In this document: positions 49,589 to 56,666 of the stretch, one piece after another
Position numbering within the stretch: position 1 is the stretch's first letter
Layout of the letters: each line of letters opens with the position of its first letter
Assembly (NCBI RefSeq): GCF_900184945.1
Contig: NZ_FXYF01000009.1
Location: 30,174 to 94,173, forward strand
Direction of reading: 5' to 3'
Length of the DNA stretch: 64,000 nt
Origin: Antarctobacter aquimaris
GTDB lineage: Bacteria; Pseudomonadota; Alphaproteobacteria; Rhodobacterales; Rhodobacteraceae
The notes under the pieces: model-generated
The model's database searches: none
Told to the model about the DNA's origin: nothing
The model's input: the letters and a program-made list of their open reading frames with translations, nothing else
Made by a program: the position numbers and the translations under genes

Positions 49589-50011
49589 TCAAAGCCCGAT
49601 CTGCCGGAGCTTTCCCTCGCGCTTCGGAGACATTTCGAATGCCAGCGGAGGGTCAAATTCGCTCATCGTGCGTGTGATGCGTGGCCACTGCCATAGAATG
49701 AGGGCACAGCGCTTCTCGTGAGGCAGCGACAAAACGCTCTTCGGCATCACCAACATGCGAAGACCTGCGGCCATGAAAGCGCGCCGCTCATCGGGCACGC
49801 GCAGGATCCGGTGGTTCTCCGTCGCAACGATCCAGTCGCCAGGCTGATCACGAACCCAGCTGATCCATTCGACGTCTGTGGCTCTACGATCCATCACGTC
49901 GCTTAGTGCTACGGATCGAGGCTGCGGTTTCTCGGATGAAAGAAACCCTGCCATCATCCTCGCCATAGCGGGCGGGCAGTTATGATCGAAGAACACGTTG
50001 AAGCGGTTCAT
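49589..50011 (-). CDS. VapC45-like PIN-fold toxin
   Basis: 140 residues from ATG 50011. The N-terminus FNVFFDHNCPPAMARMMAGF with Asp9 is typical of PIN-like RNases of the VapC45/DUF5615 type, followed by DVEWISWVRDQPGDWIVATE, which supplies further acidic residues. It would cleave RNA when free of its antitoxin. The gene overlaps the antitoxin gene by four bases. It lies between phage modification genes and phage DUF6362 genes, so it is probably prophage cargo for stability or defence. Confidence 0.75.
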   Translation of the reverse strand: MNRFNVFFDHNCPPAMARMMAGFLSSEKPQPRSVALSDVMDRRATDVEWISWVRDQPGDWIVATENHRILRVPDERRAFMAAGLRMLVMPKSVLSLPHEKRCALILWQWPRITRTMSEFDPPLAFEMSPKREGKLRQIGL

Positions 50012-50682
50012 GCCGCTTTGCTGAGCCACTCCTCGAACTTGACGGCTCGAGAAACGGCGTGCCTCGGCACTTCATAAAGAGCCGCGGCGCGCGCGACACT
50101 GCCTTCGGCCTTCGCTGCTGCAGCCAGCGTGGCTGTTGGAATGGCCGTGTCCTCTTCAATGGGCTGCCCGAACGAACGAGATGGGTCGAGCACCACGCCG
50201 CTCGCGCGCCCCATCGGCCGCCAAACATTCGGCGTCAAACCATCGTACTCGACGTCCCGAAGGCTTTGCTCAATGATCGTCTTCATTTCCCGCTGATTGG
50301 TGAAAATGTTCACCAACTCGGGCTCACCCTGTTCTCGATCCAATTGTAGCAGGATTGACGCACCGTCAGTCCGGAAGCGAGCAGATGAAAACGGATGATC
50401 CGCCCCGATGATTTCTGACGCTCGCGACACCGCTTTGCGGAGAAGCTGAGCGCTCACTTTGCGCTTGCGGAAAGCATAGATTGCACGCAATTCGATGAGG
50501 TCTCTAAAGGAAAGCGCTACAGCATCGGATTGCTCGATATCCGGGTCCCACATGGGTGGGTGATGAACTCCGGTGCTCGAAGTGTAACCGGTTAGCCACC
50601 GGCGGATGGTCTGCCGCGGCGCCTGCGTGAGCCGGTGTGCGTCCCGGATGTCATAGATGCCGATGCCGACCAGCGCGTTCAC
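50008..50682 (-). CDS. VapB45-like antitoxin with DUF433-type HTH
   Basis: 224 residues. The N-terminus IYDIRDAHRLTQAPRQTIRRW is a helix-turn-helix, and LSFRDLIELRAIYAFRKRKV is a typical VapB45/DUF433-family segment. The C-terminal AVSRAVKFEEWL may contact the toxin. It is encoded directly upstream of the PIN toxin with a four-base overlap, the usual order for this module. It probably represses its own promoter in the 50683-50760 region. Confidence 0.75.
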   Translation of the reverse strand: MNALVGIGIYDIRDAHRLTQAPRQTIRRWLTGYTSSTGVHHPPMWDPDIEQSDAVALSFRDLIELRAIYAFRKRKVSAQLLRKAVSRASEIIGADHPFSSARFRTDGASILLQLDREQGEPELVNIFTNQREMKTIIEQSLRDVEYDGLTPNVWRPMGRASGVVLDPSRSFGQPIEEDTAIPTATLAAAAKAEGSVARAAALYEVPRHAVSRAVKFEEWLSKAA

Positions 50683-50760
50683 AAAACATCCCCCGTTTCG
50701 AACAAGCGTGTAGCACGCTTGTGGCGTCCGACCATAGCCTTATGCGCTTGCCTTGCCGGT

Positions 50761-51186
50761 TCAGGCGCCCGTCCCACGAACAACAAACTGCATCGACCGC
50801 TTCCTCGGCACCTGCCTCCCGTTCAGCCGCCACACGATCACCGCGATGCCGTATTGCCAGCGCCGGTTCGCGGTGGCGCGGCTGATGCCGAGCTCCCAGC
50901 AGATCGGCTTCCACGGCTTCCGGTTCGCCCGGAGCCAGAGCAGGCGCGCATCGGCAGGGTCGAGCAAGCGCAGCCAGAGCAGAGCATCCTCGGCCTGCGT
51001 GATGTCGCGCGGTCCGGGCTTCGGCCGGCGGGTTCGTGGCTCCTGGCCGACGTGGTCGGCGAAGCTGTGGAAGTACTCGGGCCACGCGTTGAAGTAGCCC
51101 TGCGGCTTCACCTCGGGCAGCGACCGGAACACGTCGGCCGCGCTCTCGAGCCGGTCCTCGACCATGGTGGGCGTCCACTCAGCCAT
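50761..51186 (-). CDS. DUF6362 family phage protein
   Basis: 141 residues from ATG 51186 (MAEWTPTMVEDRLESAA). DUF6362 is recognisable from the C-terminal HTH-like part: LWLRLLDPADARLLWLRANR, then WELGISRATANRRWQYGI. It is a sigma-70-region-4-like DNA-binding arrangement, common in Rhodobacterales prophages. It is possibly a late-gene activator; there is no direct evidence in the window. Confidence 0.82.
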   Translation of the reverse strand: MAEWTPTMVEDRLESAADVFRSLPEVKPQGYFNAWPEYFHSFADHVGQEPRTRRPKPGPRDITQAEDALLWLRLLDPADARLLWLRANRKPWKPICWELGISRATANRRWQYGIAVIVWRLNGRQVPRKRSMQFVVRGTGA

Positions 51187-51379
51187 TCGCCGCCTCCCGG
51201 CCGCCCGCCCGAGGTCCATACAGCTTCTCCCCGAGCTGACGGACCAGCTCACGCTCCGGCCAGGTCAGCCGGTCGTCGTCGACGGAGACGGCGAGCACGC
51301 CTTCGTCATGCCAGCCATCGCGCTTCACCTGATCCGGATCCCGGCGCGTGCCGCCGTAGCCTTTCGGGTACCACCTCAT
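51179..51379 (-). CDS. Small phage protein of unknown function
   Basis: 66 residues from ATG 51379: RWYPKGYGGTRRDPDQVKRD, then WHDEGVLAVSVDDDRLTWPE. It overlaps the RuvC-like gene (four bases) and the DUF6362 gene (eight bases), so it belongs to the same operon. I recognise no domain; similar short proteins accompany DUF6362 in prophages. Confidence 0.7.
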   Translation of the reverse strand: MRWYPKGYGGTRRDPDQVKRDGWHDEGVLAVSVDDDRLTWPERELVRQLGEKLYGPRAGGREAANG

Positions 51380-51897
51380 CCCAGGCCCCCGTTCGTCTCG
51401 ATCGCCCAGAGCAGGATGGCGATGGCGTCGGCCTCGTTGTCGTCGGCCGGGCTGAAGCCGCGGGCGCGGACGGCGGCGACCATGGCGGCCTTGTCGGCGT
51501 TGCCCTTGCCCGCGGCGTGGCGCTTGATCGTGCCGACCGGGACGCCCTCGTAGGGCACGCCGCGCAGTTCGGCCCACGAGGTCAGGGTAGCCATCAGCCC
51601 GCCGTAAATGTGGGCTGCGTCGGTGCCGGCGTGACGGCGGACTTCCTCGAACCAGATCGCGGCGATGGGGCCGGACAGACGGTCGAGTTCGGTCAGCCAG
51701 TTGGTGAAGCGCAGGTAGCGCATGCCGCCGCCGTCGAAGCGTCCGGGGCGAAAGCTGACCGTGCCGCTGGTGGTCAGTCCGTCATGGCTGCGGAGCGCCC
51801 AGCCGGTCGTCGTACCGAGGTCGAGCGCGAGGATGCAGGACCGGGAGATAGCGCCCGGCTCGGGGCGGACGTCCTGCGCGGGGATCGGTGTGTTCAT
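51376..51897 (-). CDS. RuvC-like Holliday-junction resolvase/nuclease
   Basis: 173 residues. RuvC-fold acidic residues are visible in ILALDLGTTTGWALRSHDG, AAIWFEEVRRHAGTDAAH and the C-terminal SPADDNEADAIAILLW. Phage RuvC-like enzymes resolve branched DNA before packaging. It begins an operon with the following two small genes. Upstream lies the repeat field 52026-52325, which may control it. Confidence 0.87.
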   Translation of the reverse strand: MNTPIPAQDVRPEPGAISRSCILALDLGTTTGWALRSHDGLTTSGTVSFRPGRFDGGGMRYLRFTNWLTELDRLSGPIAAIWFEEVRRHAGTDAAHIYGGLMATLTSWAELRGVPYEGVPVGTIKRHAAGKGNADKAAMVAAVRARGFSPADDNEADAIAILLWAIETNGGLG

Positions 51898-52025
51898 CGT
51901 GAAGGCTCACAAGCTGTGGGCCTTCGGCTTCGGTCACCGCAAGATGTAGCATCCGGCGGTCCTCGGCCAAAGCGAAAACGACCGTCGAGGCGGCGACGGA
52001 CGACGATCGACGCTCCGAACGCCCC

Positions 52026-52325
52026 GGTCCCAACCTCCGAACGCGTGGTCCCAACCTTCGAGGGGGTTGGGACAGCCTTTTATCGTTTTACACCAATGGC
52101 TTGACCGGATGTGGTCCCAACCTCGGTGTCCCCAACGGGGGTTCTTCTCTTTTCGTATAGAAACACATGTTCCCGACCTTTTCCGTTCTCCCACACGAAT
52201 GTGTAGCAAAAGGTTGGGACCACGGGGTGAGGTTGGGGACACCATTGTTTTTGCACAGCTTTTCGTGTCCCCAACCCCCTCGGGAGGTTGGGACTGGGTT
52301 GGGACCACGGGGAGGTTGGGACCAC
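52026..52325. repeat. Field of eleven GGTTGGGAC-type repeats in both orientations
   Basis: Copies of GGTTGGGAC(CAC) or its complement lie at 52026, 52045, 52065, 52111, 52212, 52286, 52297 and 52314, with GGTTGGGGACAC variants at 52127, 52231 and 52265. The copies at 52231-52242 and 52265-52276 form a perfect 12-bp inverted repeat. The spacing is irregular and there are no spacers of constant length, so it is not a CRISPR array. It sits in a 600-bp gene-free gap between leftward and rightward operons. Confidence 0.85.
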
Positions 52326-52492
52326 AAGCTGTAGTAGCGCAGATGAAGGCGGCAGGTTACGCACTTGGCTGGGCACGGTGAGGAGCTTCGACCGACCGGA
52401 CGTCTTCTTTGCTGGCTGGCCACTTGCCCAAGGCAAGCCCGCGTGCATCATGGTCTGCAGTTTCACAACACAGATACTTTAGCGAGTCACGA

Positions 52493-53326
52493 ATGCCGGA
52501 AATCGACCTGAAGCGCGCTCTAAATGCCGTGTCTGACGTCATTCGGAACCGACCACGGCCGATCCGACAGTTTGACCAAATCTATATGAAGGCCGGCGAC
52601 ATGGTCATGCAGAGCGAATTTGTAGCTAGGTGGGCGGATGGAAAGCGGCTTGTATTCATCGGAGACGGTGACGCCATCAGCGTGTGTGTCGCCTACATGC
52701 ACAGCCGCGGCGTGCTTTCCTATGGTCCATCGAAAACCGTGGTCCTCGATTTCGACGAAAGGATTGTCAATGCCATTAAACGGTTTGCCGACAATGAGCG
52801 TATCGAAAATCTCGACGCGCAATTGTACAATGTGTTGGACGCAATCCCGGACAGGTTACCTGATTTCGACTGCTTCTATACCAATCCACCGTGGGGACAG
52901 TACAACAGCGGCGAAAGCATAAACCTTTTCGTCGACCGAGGTGTGGAGGCAATCAGCAATTGCGGCGAAGGGCTCGTTGTAATCGCCGACGACAGTGATC
53001 TTGATTGGCCGCAGGAGGTGTTAGCCGAGGTGCAGCAGCACGCGTCCAGGCGCGGCTTCTTCGTTGCGCGAATGCAGCCCGAGTTGCATGTCTACCACCT
53101 AGACGATGCGCCGGACCTAAAGTCGTGCAATCTGCTCTTTCGCTCAAGGCCGCGCAATTCGTCGGAACGTGACAGCCGGCCGGTGACAGACCAGCAGCGG
53201 TTGGAGAACTTCTACGGTCGTGCGAAGATCCCGCGTGTACGGTATGTACGGGAGCTGAAGGCTCTGAATTATGGAGAAGCCCAAGAGTCGGAATACAAAC
53301 TAGAGTTGTTGGAGGGGAAAGAGTGA
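52493..53326 (+). CDS. BpsA-like (DUF43) SAM-fold enzyme with NPPWG motif
   Basis: 277 residues. The order GDGDAISVCVAYMHSRG, VVLDFDERIVNAIKRFADNE and DFDCFYTNPPWGQYNSGESI follows the Rossmann fold of the branched-chain polyamine synthase A C-terminal domain (DUF43). NPPW also resembles amino-methyltransferase motif IV, so a methyl- or aminopropyl-transferase acting on polyamine, nucleotide or nucleic acid is possible. The N-terminal 50 residues are helical. It is coupled (GTGA overlap) to the next gene and has lower GC than the phage core. It is not part of normal phage functions and is probably cargo; the specific reaction is unknown. Confidence 0.6.
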   Translation: MPEIDLKRALNAVSDVIRNRPRPIRQFDQIYMKAGDMVMQSEFVARWADGKRLVFIGDGDAISVCVAYMHSRGVLSYGPSKTVVLDFDERIVNAIKRFADNERIENLDAQLYNVLDAIPDRLPDFDCFYTNPPWGQYNSGESINLFVDRGVEAISNCGEGLVVIADDSDLDWPQEVLAEVQQHASRRGFFVARMQPELHVYHLDDAPDLKSCNLLFRSRPRNSSERDSRPVTDQQRLENFYGRAKIPRVRYVRELKALNYGEAQESEYKLELLEGKE

Positions 53327-53907
53327 ACGAGATCCTCAAGCCCGGAGCTGGCATCCTGTTCATGAAGGTCGGCACGCACGCGAACGAGCCGCTGGAGGAC
53401 ATCATCAAGCGCAAGCAGAAGGAAATTGATGACGAAGGCTATGCGCTGTGGGGCTATGGAGGCAACACTTGCCACCCTATGACGATGGTCCAACCCTTTG
53501 CGGAGGAGCATGCAAGTGCCGGCTTGCCTATCGTACTCTGCATGCAGCCAATGGAATCCAAGCACTTCGCCGAACAGATACGAGCGAGTCAGTTCTCGCG
53601 GGACGGTATTCTCTGGGAGGATGTTCCAGCCGGCATCAATGCCGTCGGCTCCCGATATGCTCTTTGCATCAAGGATCTTTCACTGACGGACTTCGAACTG
53701 CCTCTGTCGGCGACAGAAGTTGCGGTAGGCCGCAGTGCCGGCCGGCTTGGCAACCAATACATCAAGGGCCGCGTCGATAAGGCCTGCCTGAATGTTCGCG
53801 ACGAGGTGCTCCGTATGAACGACCTGAGCCAAGAGAAGACGATCAGCATCAAGCTGACCGCGGAGCTCTGCGAGCCGTACGCCGTTTTTCTTCGTTCAGA
53901 TGTCTAG
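53323..53907 (+). CDS. Unnamed protein coupled to the BpsA-like enzyme
   Basis: 194 residues from GTG 53323, overlapping the preceding stop. The most conserved-looking part is EPLEDIIKRKQKEIDDEGYA followed by LWGYGGNTCHP (about residues 41-52), then VGSRYALCIKDL and a C-terminal CEPYAVFLRSDV. No known catalytic motif or membrane segment. The same pattern (G..., E.I..RK..E....G, LWG.G.N, then PY near the end) recurs in the protein at 55945-56610, so the two appear distantly related. Its end overlaps the convergent PIN-like gene by 12 bp. Function unknown; joint action with the BpsA-like enzyme is inferred from coupling. Confidence 0.6.
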   Translation: MNEILKPGAGILFMKVGTHANEPLEDIIKRKQKEIDDEGYALWGYGGNTCHPMTMVQPFAEEHASAGLPIVLCMQPMESKHFAEQIRASQFSRDGILWEDVPAGINAVGSRYALCIKDLSLTDFELPLSATEVAVGRSAGRLGNQYIKGRVDKACLNVRDEVLRMNDLSQEKTISIKLTAELCEPYAVFLRSDV

Positions 53908-54543
53908 GCTCGCCAAGGTGTAGTGCTTCGATCGCTTGGCGAGGTCCTTCTGGTAGCTTTCGAGCGCCGATAGCACGTCCGCGACTGGCACATCTTCTCT
54001 GGAGCAGGAGAAGCAGATTTCGGCGGTCTTGTCAGCGCTCTTGTCTGCGCAGACCCGTGCGCGAACGGCTCTATGGTCGAGGAGGCCGAGAAGTCGCGCG
54101 AGCACTTGCTCGGTGCTGATTATCCGGCCCCGCAGCCCTGCAATCTCAGGGAAATCCGGCTCTATCCCGGCGCAGCTACATACGGCCCGCTTATCCCCCG
54201 TGGCGACCATCGTTTCCGCGCGCATCATGGCCACGGCGAAGAGCTGGCTCTCACCGACGTCGATGTCCAGGTCTTCCGCCAGCGAGATTTCCTCGATTGA
54301 CGCTGCCAGCGATATTTCGTCCTCCGTGGGCTCCAGAACGGACACCAAGTCGAGAAATTCCATGAGCGGTCTGCACACAGGCTCGCCGTGGGTCCTGCTG
54401 AGCCTCGCACCCACGACATACCGCAAGGCGCCGAGGACCAGGACGGCCTCGTGTTCTACAGAAAGGGATGGCGGAAGGTGATCAAGACACTGCCACCGGG
54501 CCATCTTTTCAACGAGGTCATTGTCCACAAGGGCGTTAGCCAA
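53896..54543 (-). CDS. PIN-like domain protein of the Xre/ImmA operon
   Basis: 215 residues. A PIN-type end pattern is seen in ESQLFAVAMMRAETMVATGD followed by KRAV, where acidic and TGDKRA residues usually form the nuclease site. The N-terminal Asp expected for a PIN site may be VDNDLV at residues 6-11. The C-terminal half contains cysteines (CADKSADKTAEICFSC). It is the third gene of a leftward operon (Xre, ImmA/IrrE, this gene), overlapping the ImmA gene by eight bases. This trio recurs in mobile elements and may act as a toxin-antitoxin or stress module. Confidence 0.6.
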   Translation of the reverse strand: MANALVDNDLVEKMARWQCLDHLPPSLSVEHEAVLVLGALRYVVGARLSRTHGEPVCRPLMEFLDLVSVLEPTEDEISLAASIEEISLAEDLDIDVGESQLFAVAMMRAETMVATGDKRAVCSCAGIEPDFPEIAGLRGRIISTEQVLARLLGLLDHRAVRARVCADKSADKTAEICFSCSREDVPVADVLSALESYQKDLAKRSKHYTLASLDI

Positions 54544-55543
54544 GCTCGACGCCCCCCATCACAGCCCGCAGATACTCCGTTTCGTCGTCCGAATACGCCT
54601 CCCAGTCCAGTTCGCGTGTCGCGATCCTGTTAAGAAATCGCCAGACATCGTCGGGTCGCTCGTAGATCCTGGCAAGAGCTGCGTAGGTCGTTGCCCAGTC
54701 CGACGCTTGGTAGCCGTAGCACATGGCGAGTGTACCGGGCTCGATCCTCGAGTCCTCAGCCGCGCGCATGACCGCTGCCGCCAACACTGCGCCGTTGGCC
54801 GGCCCTTGGTCGAATTCGATCTGCGGTGAGGCTTGGCCTGTCAGCAGACGTAGAGCAAAGCTGTCGGCCTCGAGCTCTTCAGAGTCCGGGCTTTTCTCCT
54901 CAAGCGGCTCGGACATGTCGACCAGAGCCGCGTTCGGCGCGAGATGGCCGCTGGCAATATGGCCCAGTTCGTGCGCGACGTGGTAGGCCGTCGGTGCTGG
55001 GTACTTCGCGTCCTTGCCGACCAGTATCGCGAAATGATCGCCATGTCGGACTGACATCGCCACCATGTGCTTGGCGGAAAGTGGAAACACCCTGAGATGG
55101 ATTACCGGTATGCCAAGCCCCCACGAGGCCGCGCAAATATCCTGGAGTCGCACAAAGGGTGATGCACTGAGCAAGGTTCCTCTAAGGCGAAGCGGATCAA
55201 GACCAATTACCCTCTCGTCGAAAGTCGCTCGGACGCCCTTGGACAGGATCCGCGCGAGGGAAATGCCGAAAGACGACAGGGCCGCCTGCTCCTTGCTTCC
55301 ATAAGTCGAAAGGCCCTTGAATTTTGCTTCGTGCCTCCAGACGAAAGTCGGTTCTTCCTCCCCGAGGAGCGACTTCGGCGAAAGCCCCAGACGGCGCGCA
55401 ACGGTAAAGCGCAACTCTACCTGGGCCGAGTTCGACTGCTCCGCCTCATCGCTCCACCAGCTTGGCCAAACAGCATCGACTGCCTGCCCGGATATACCCA
55501 GTGTCCGAAGGTCTTGCCTGAACTTCTCAGCTGTCCTCTTCAA
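54536..55543 (-). CDS. ImmA/IrrE family metallopeptidase
   Basis: 335 residues. The zinc site is HELGHIASGH (about residues 190-199), preceded by TAYHVA. The N-terminal half is helical (ARRLGLSPKSLLGEEEPTFV). ImmA/IrrE peptidases cut partner Xre-type repressors after a stress signal, as ImmA does to ImmR in ICEBs1. The Xre gene upstream overlaps by four bases, so the pair could form a switch for this block or for the prophage. Confidence 0.88.
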   Translation of the reverse strand: MKRTAEKFRQDLRTLGISGQAVDAVWPSWWSDEAEQSNSAQVELRFTVARRLGLSPKSLLGEEEPTFVWRHEAKFKGLSTYGSKEQAALSSFGISLARILSKGVRATFDERVIGLDPLRLRGTLLSASPFVRLQDICAASWGLGIPVIHLRVFPLSAKHMVAMSVRHGDHFAILVGKDAKYPAPTAYHVAHELGHIASGHLAPNAALVDMSEPLEEKSPDSEELEADSFALRLLTGQASPQIEFDQGPANGAVLAAAVMRAAEDSRIEPGTLAMCYGYQASDWATTYAALARIYERPDDVWRFLNRIATRELDWEAYSDDETEYLRAVMGGVELG

Positions 55544-55896
55544 GCGTCACCCCCAGTCCATTGGTCAAGAAAATCATCAAGCGCCGCCAGCATCTTGTCC
55601 AGCGCAACCGCCTCCATGTCGGGAAGCGACCGAAGCCGTTCCGTGATGCGCTTCAGTCCAGCCCGCTTATCCTGAATAGATGAATATTCAGGATGAGGCT
55701 TGGTGGACTCCGGGGCAGAAGCCGCCGCCAACAAACCTTGGCGAATCTTCTTGGCCGCTGGACCAAACCTGACCGATCCTGTCTTCAAGGCCCTTGAAAT
55801 ACTTGGCTGACTCACTCCGAGCGCACGTGCGACTTCCGACTGCGTGTAGCCGCGCTCTCGCATGAAATCGCCCAGTGCTTCCCGCAGGTCTTGCAT
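55540..55896 (-). CDS. Xre-family HTH regulator
   Basis: 118 residues from ATG 55896. The HTH is FMRERGYTQSEVARALGVSQ followed by PSISRAL (about residues 12-38). The rest is helical with a C-terminal acidic part (MLAALDDFLDQWTGGDA). It probably binds the direct repeats immediately upstream and represses both its own operon and the divergent gene. It is the likely substrate of the ImmA/IrrE peptidase. Confidence 0.87.
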   Translation of the reverse strand: MQDLREALGDFMRERGYTQSEVARALGVSQPSISRALKTGSVRFGPAAKKIRQGLLAAASAPESTKPHPEYSSIQDKRAGLKRITERLRSLPDMEAVALDKMLAALDDFLDQWTGGDA

Positions 55897-55944
55897 GAAG
55901 ATGAATATACATGAATAATGAACGAAACCAAGAGGGAGGTGACC
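55897..55944. promoter_or_regulatory. Divergent operator of the Xre gene and its neighbour
   Basis: A 48-bp AT-rich gap between divergent starts. ATGAATA occurs at 55901-55907 and 55911-55917, with further ATGAA units at 55895 and 55918, a likely Xre binding array. GGGAGGTGA (55934-55942) is the ribosome site of the rightward gene and decides its ATG at 55945. Confidence 0.55.
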
Positions 55945-56610
55945 ATGCCTTTGCCTGGGGCGTTTTGCTGGACGAGGTTCGGTGCCGAAGCTGGGCAGGA
56001 TTTCGAAGCAATCCTGGCTCGCAAGGAGCAAGAGCGACGACAGAATGGTGGCGTGTTCCTCTGGGGCATTGGCAACAACGTGGCTCCATCGCTGCCGTCG
56101 CTGTTCGAACGGGTCCGCCGGCCGATGCTCGCGTTCAGTCCAATCAAGTCGCGTGCGCAAGCACACGATGAGAGCCCCGATCAGATCGCTGTGTGGACGC
56201 GAGCCACCGGCGCAAATGGCGAGCCTTTCCAGATTCCATCGGGCTCGATGGTCATGAGCCGGTATACGCCCGGCAAGACAAGGCACTATGCGCTCGTCTG
56301 CCAATCGCAGCAGCCGCTTCGGTCCTTGGCATCGCCCGAATGGGTCTCCATCGGGGCGCTGAGGAATGTGAAGACCGGAAACCCTGTAGGGTCCTCTCAG
56401 GTGACCGCCGTAGTGAGCATCGACCCTGCGCGTGAGGAATCTGGCGCGATCTATCCGATAGCTTTCCATTGCGAATTAGCTGCCCCATACGTCCTTAAGC
56501 TCGAGGCACCGTTGGTCATCTCGGATGTCGCAATGGCAGAACGTGAATGGTCAAAGTACCGGGCTTCGAAGTGGGCAGAAGCCCCACAGCAGTTGCGCCT
56601 GGCAGTCTGA
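55945..56610 (+). CDS. Unnamed protein related to the one at 53323-53907
   Basis: 221 residues from ATG 55945, chosen for the strong ribosome site; an upstream ATG at 55918 is poorly placed. The N-terminal region PGAFCWTRFGAEAGQDFEAI, then LARKEQERRQNGG and FLWGIGNN, aligns by eye with PGAGILFMKVG, IIKRKQKEIDDEG and ALWGYGGN of the protein encoded 2 kb to the left. Later HYALVCQSQ and APYVLKLE align with RYALCIKDL and EPYAVFLR. It is divergent from the Xre operon and probably under its control. No catalytic site is recognisable; function unknown. Confidence 0.6.
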   Translation: MPLPGAFCWTRFGAEAGQDFEAILARKEQERRQNGGVFLWGIGNNVAPSLPSLFERVRRPMLAFSPIKSRAQAHDESPDQIAVWTRATGANGEPFQIPSGSMVMSRYTPGKTRHYALVCQSQQPLRSLASPEWVSIGALRNVKTGNPVGSSQVTAVVSIDPAREESGAIYPIAFHCELAAPYVLKLEAPLVISDVAMAEREWSKYRASKWAEAPQQLRLAV

Positions 56611-56666
56611 AGATAATCCATTGGAGAGCTTCTGAATTGTTAATTGCTTCGACGTAGGGACGATCA

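Noticed and set aside
52026..52325. CRISPR-like array
   Set aside because: Units are only 9-12 bp, occur in both orientations and have irregular spacing; no cas genes.
52067..52466. Open frames on both strands over the repeat field
   Set aside because: Their translations are just the repeat unit in different frames (WDH/GPN-type runs).
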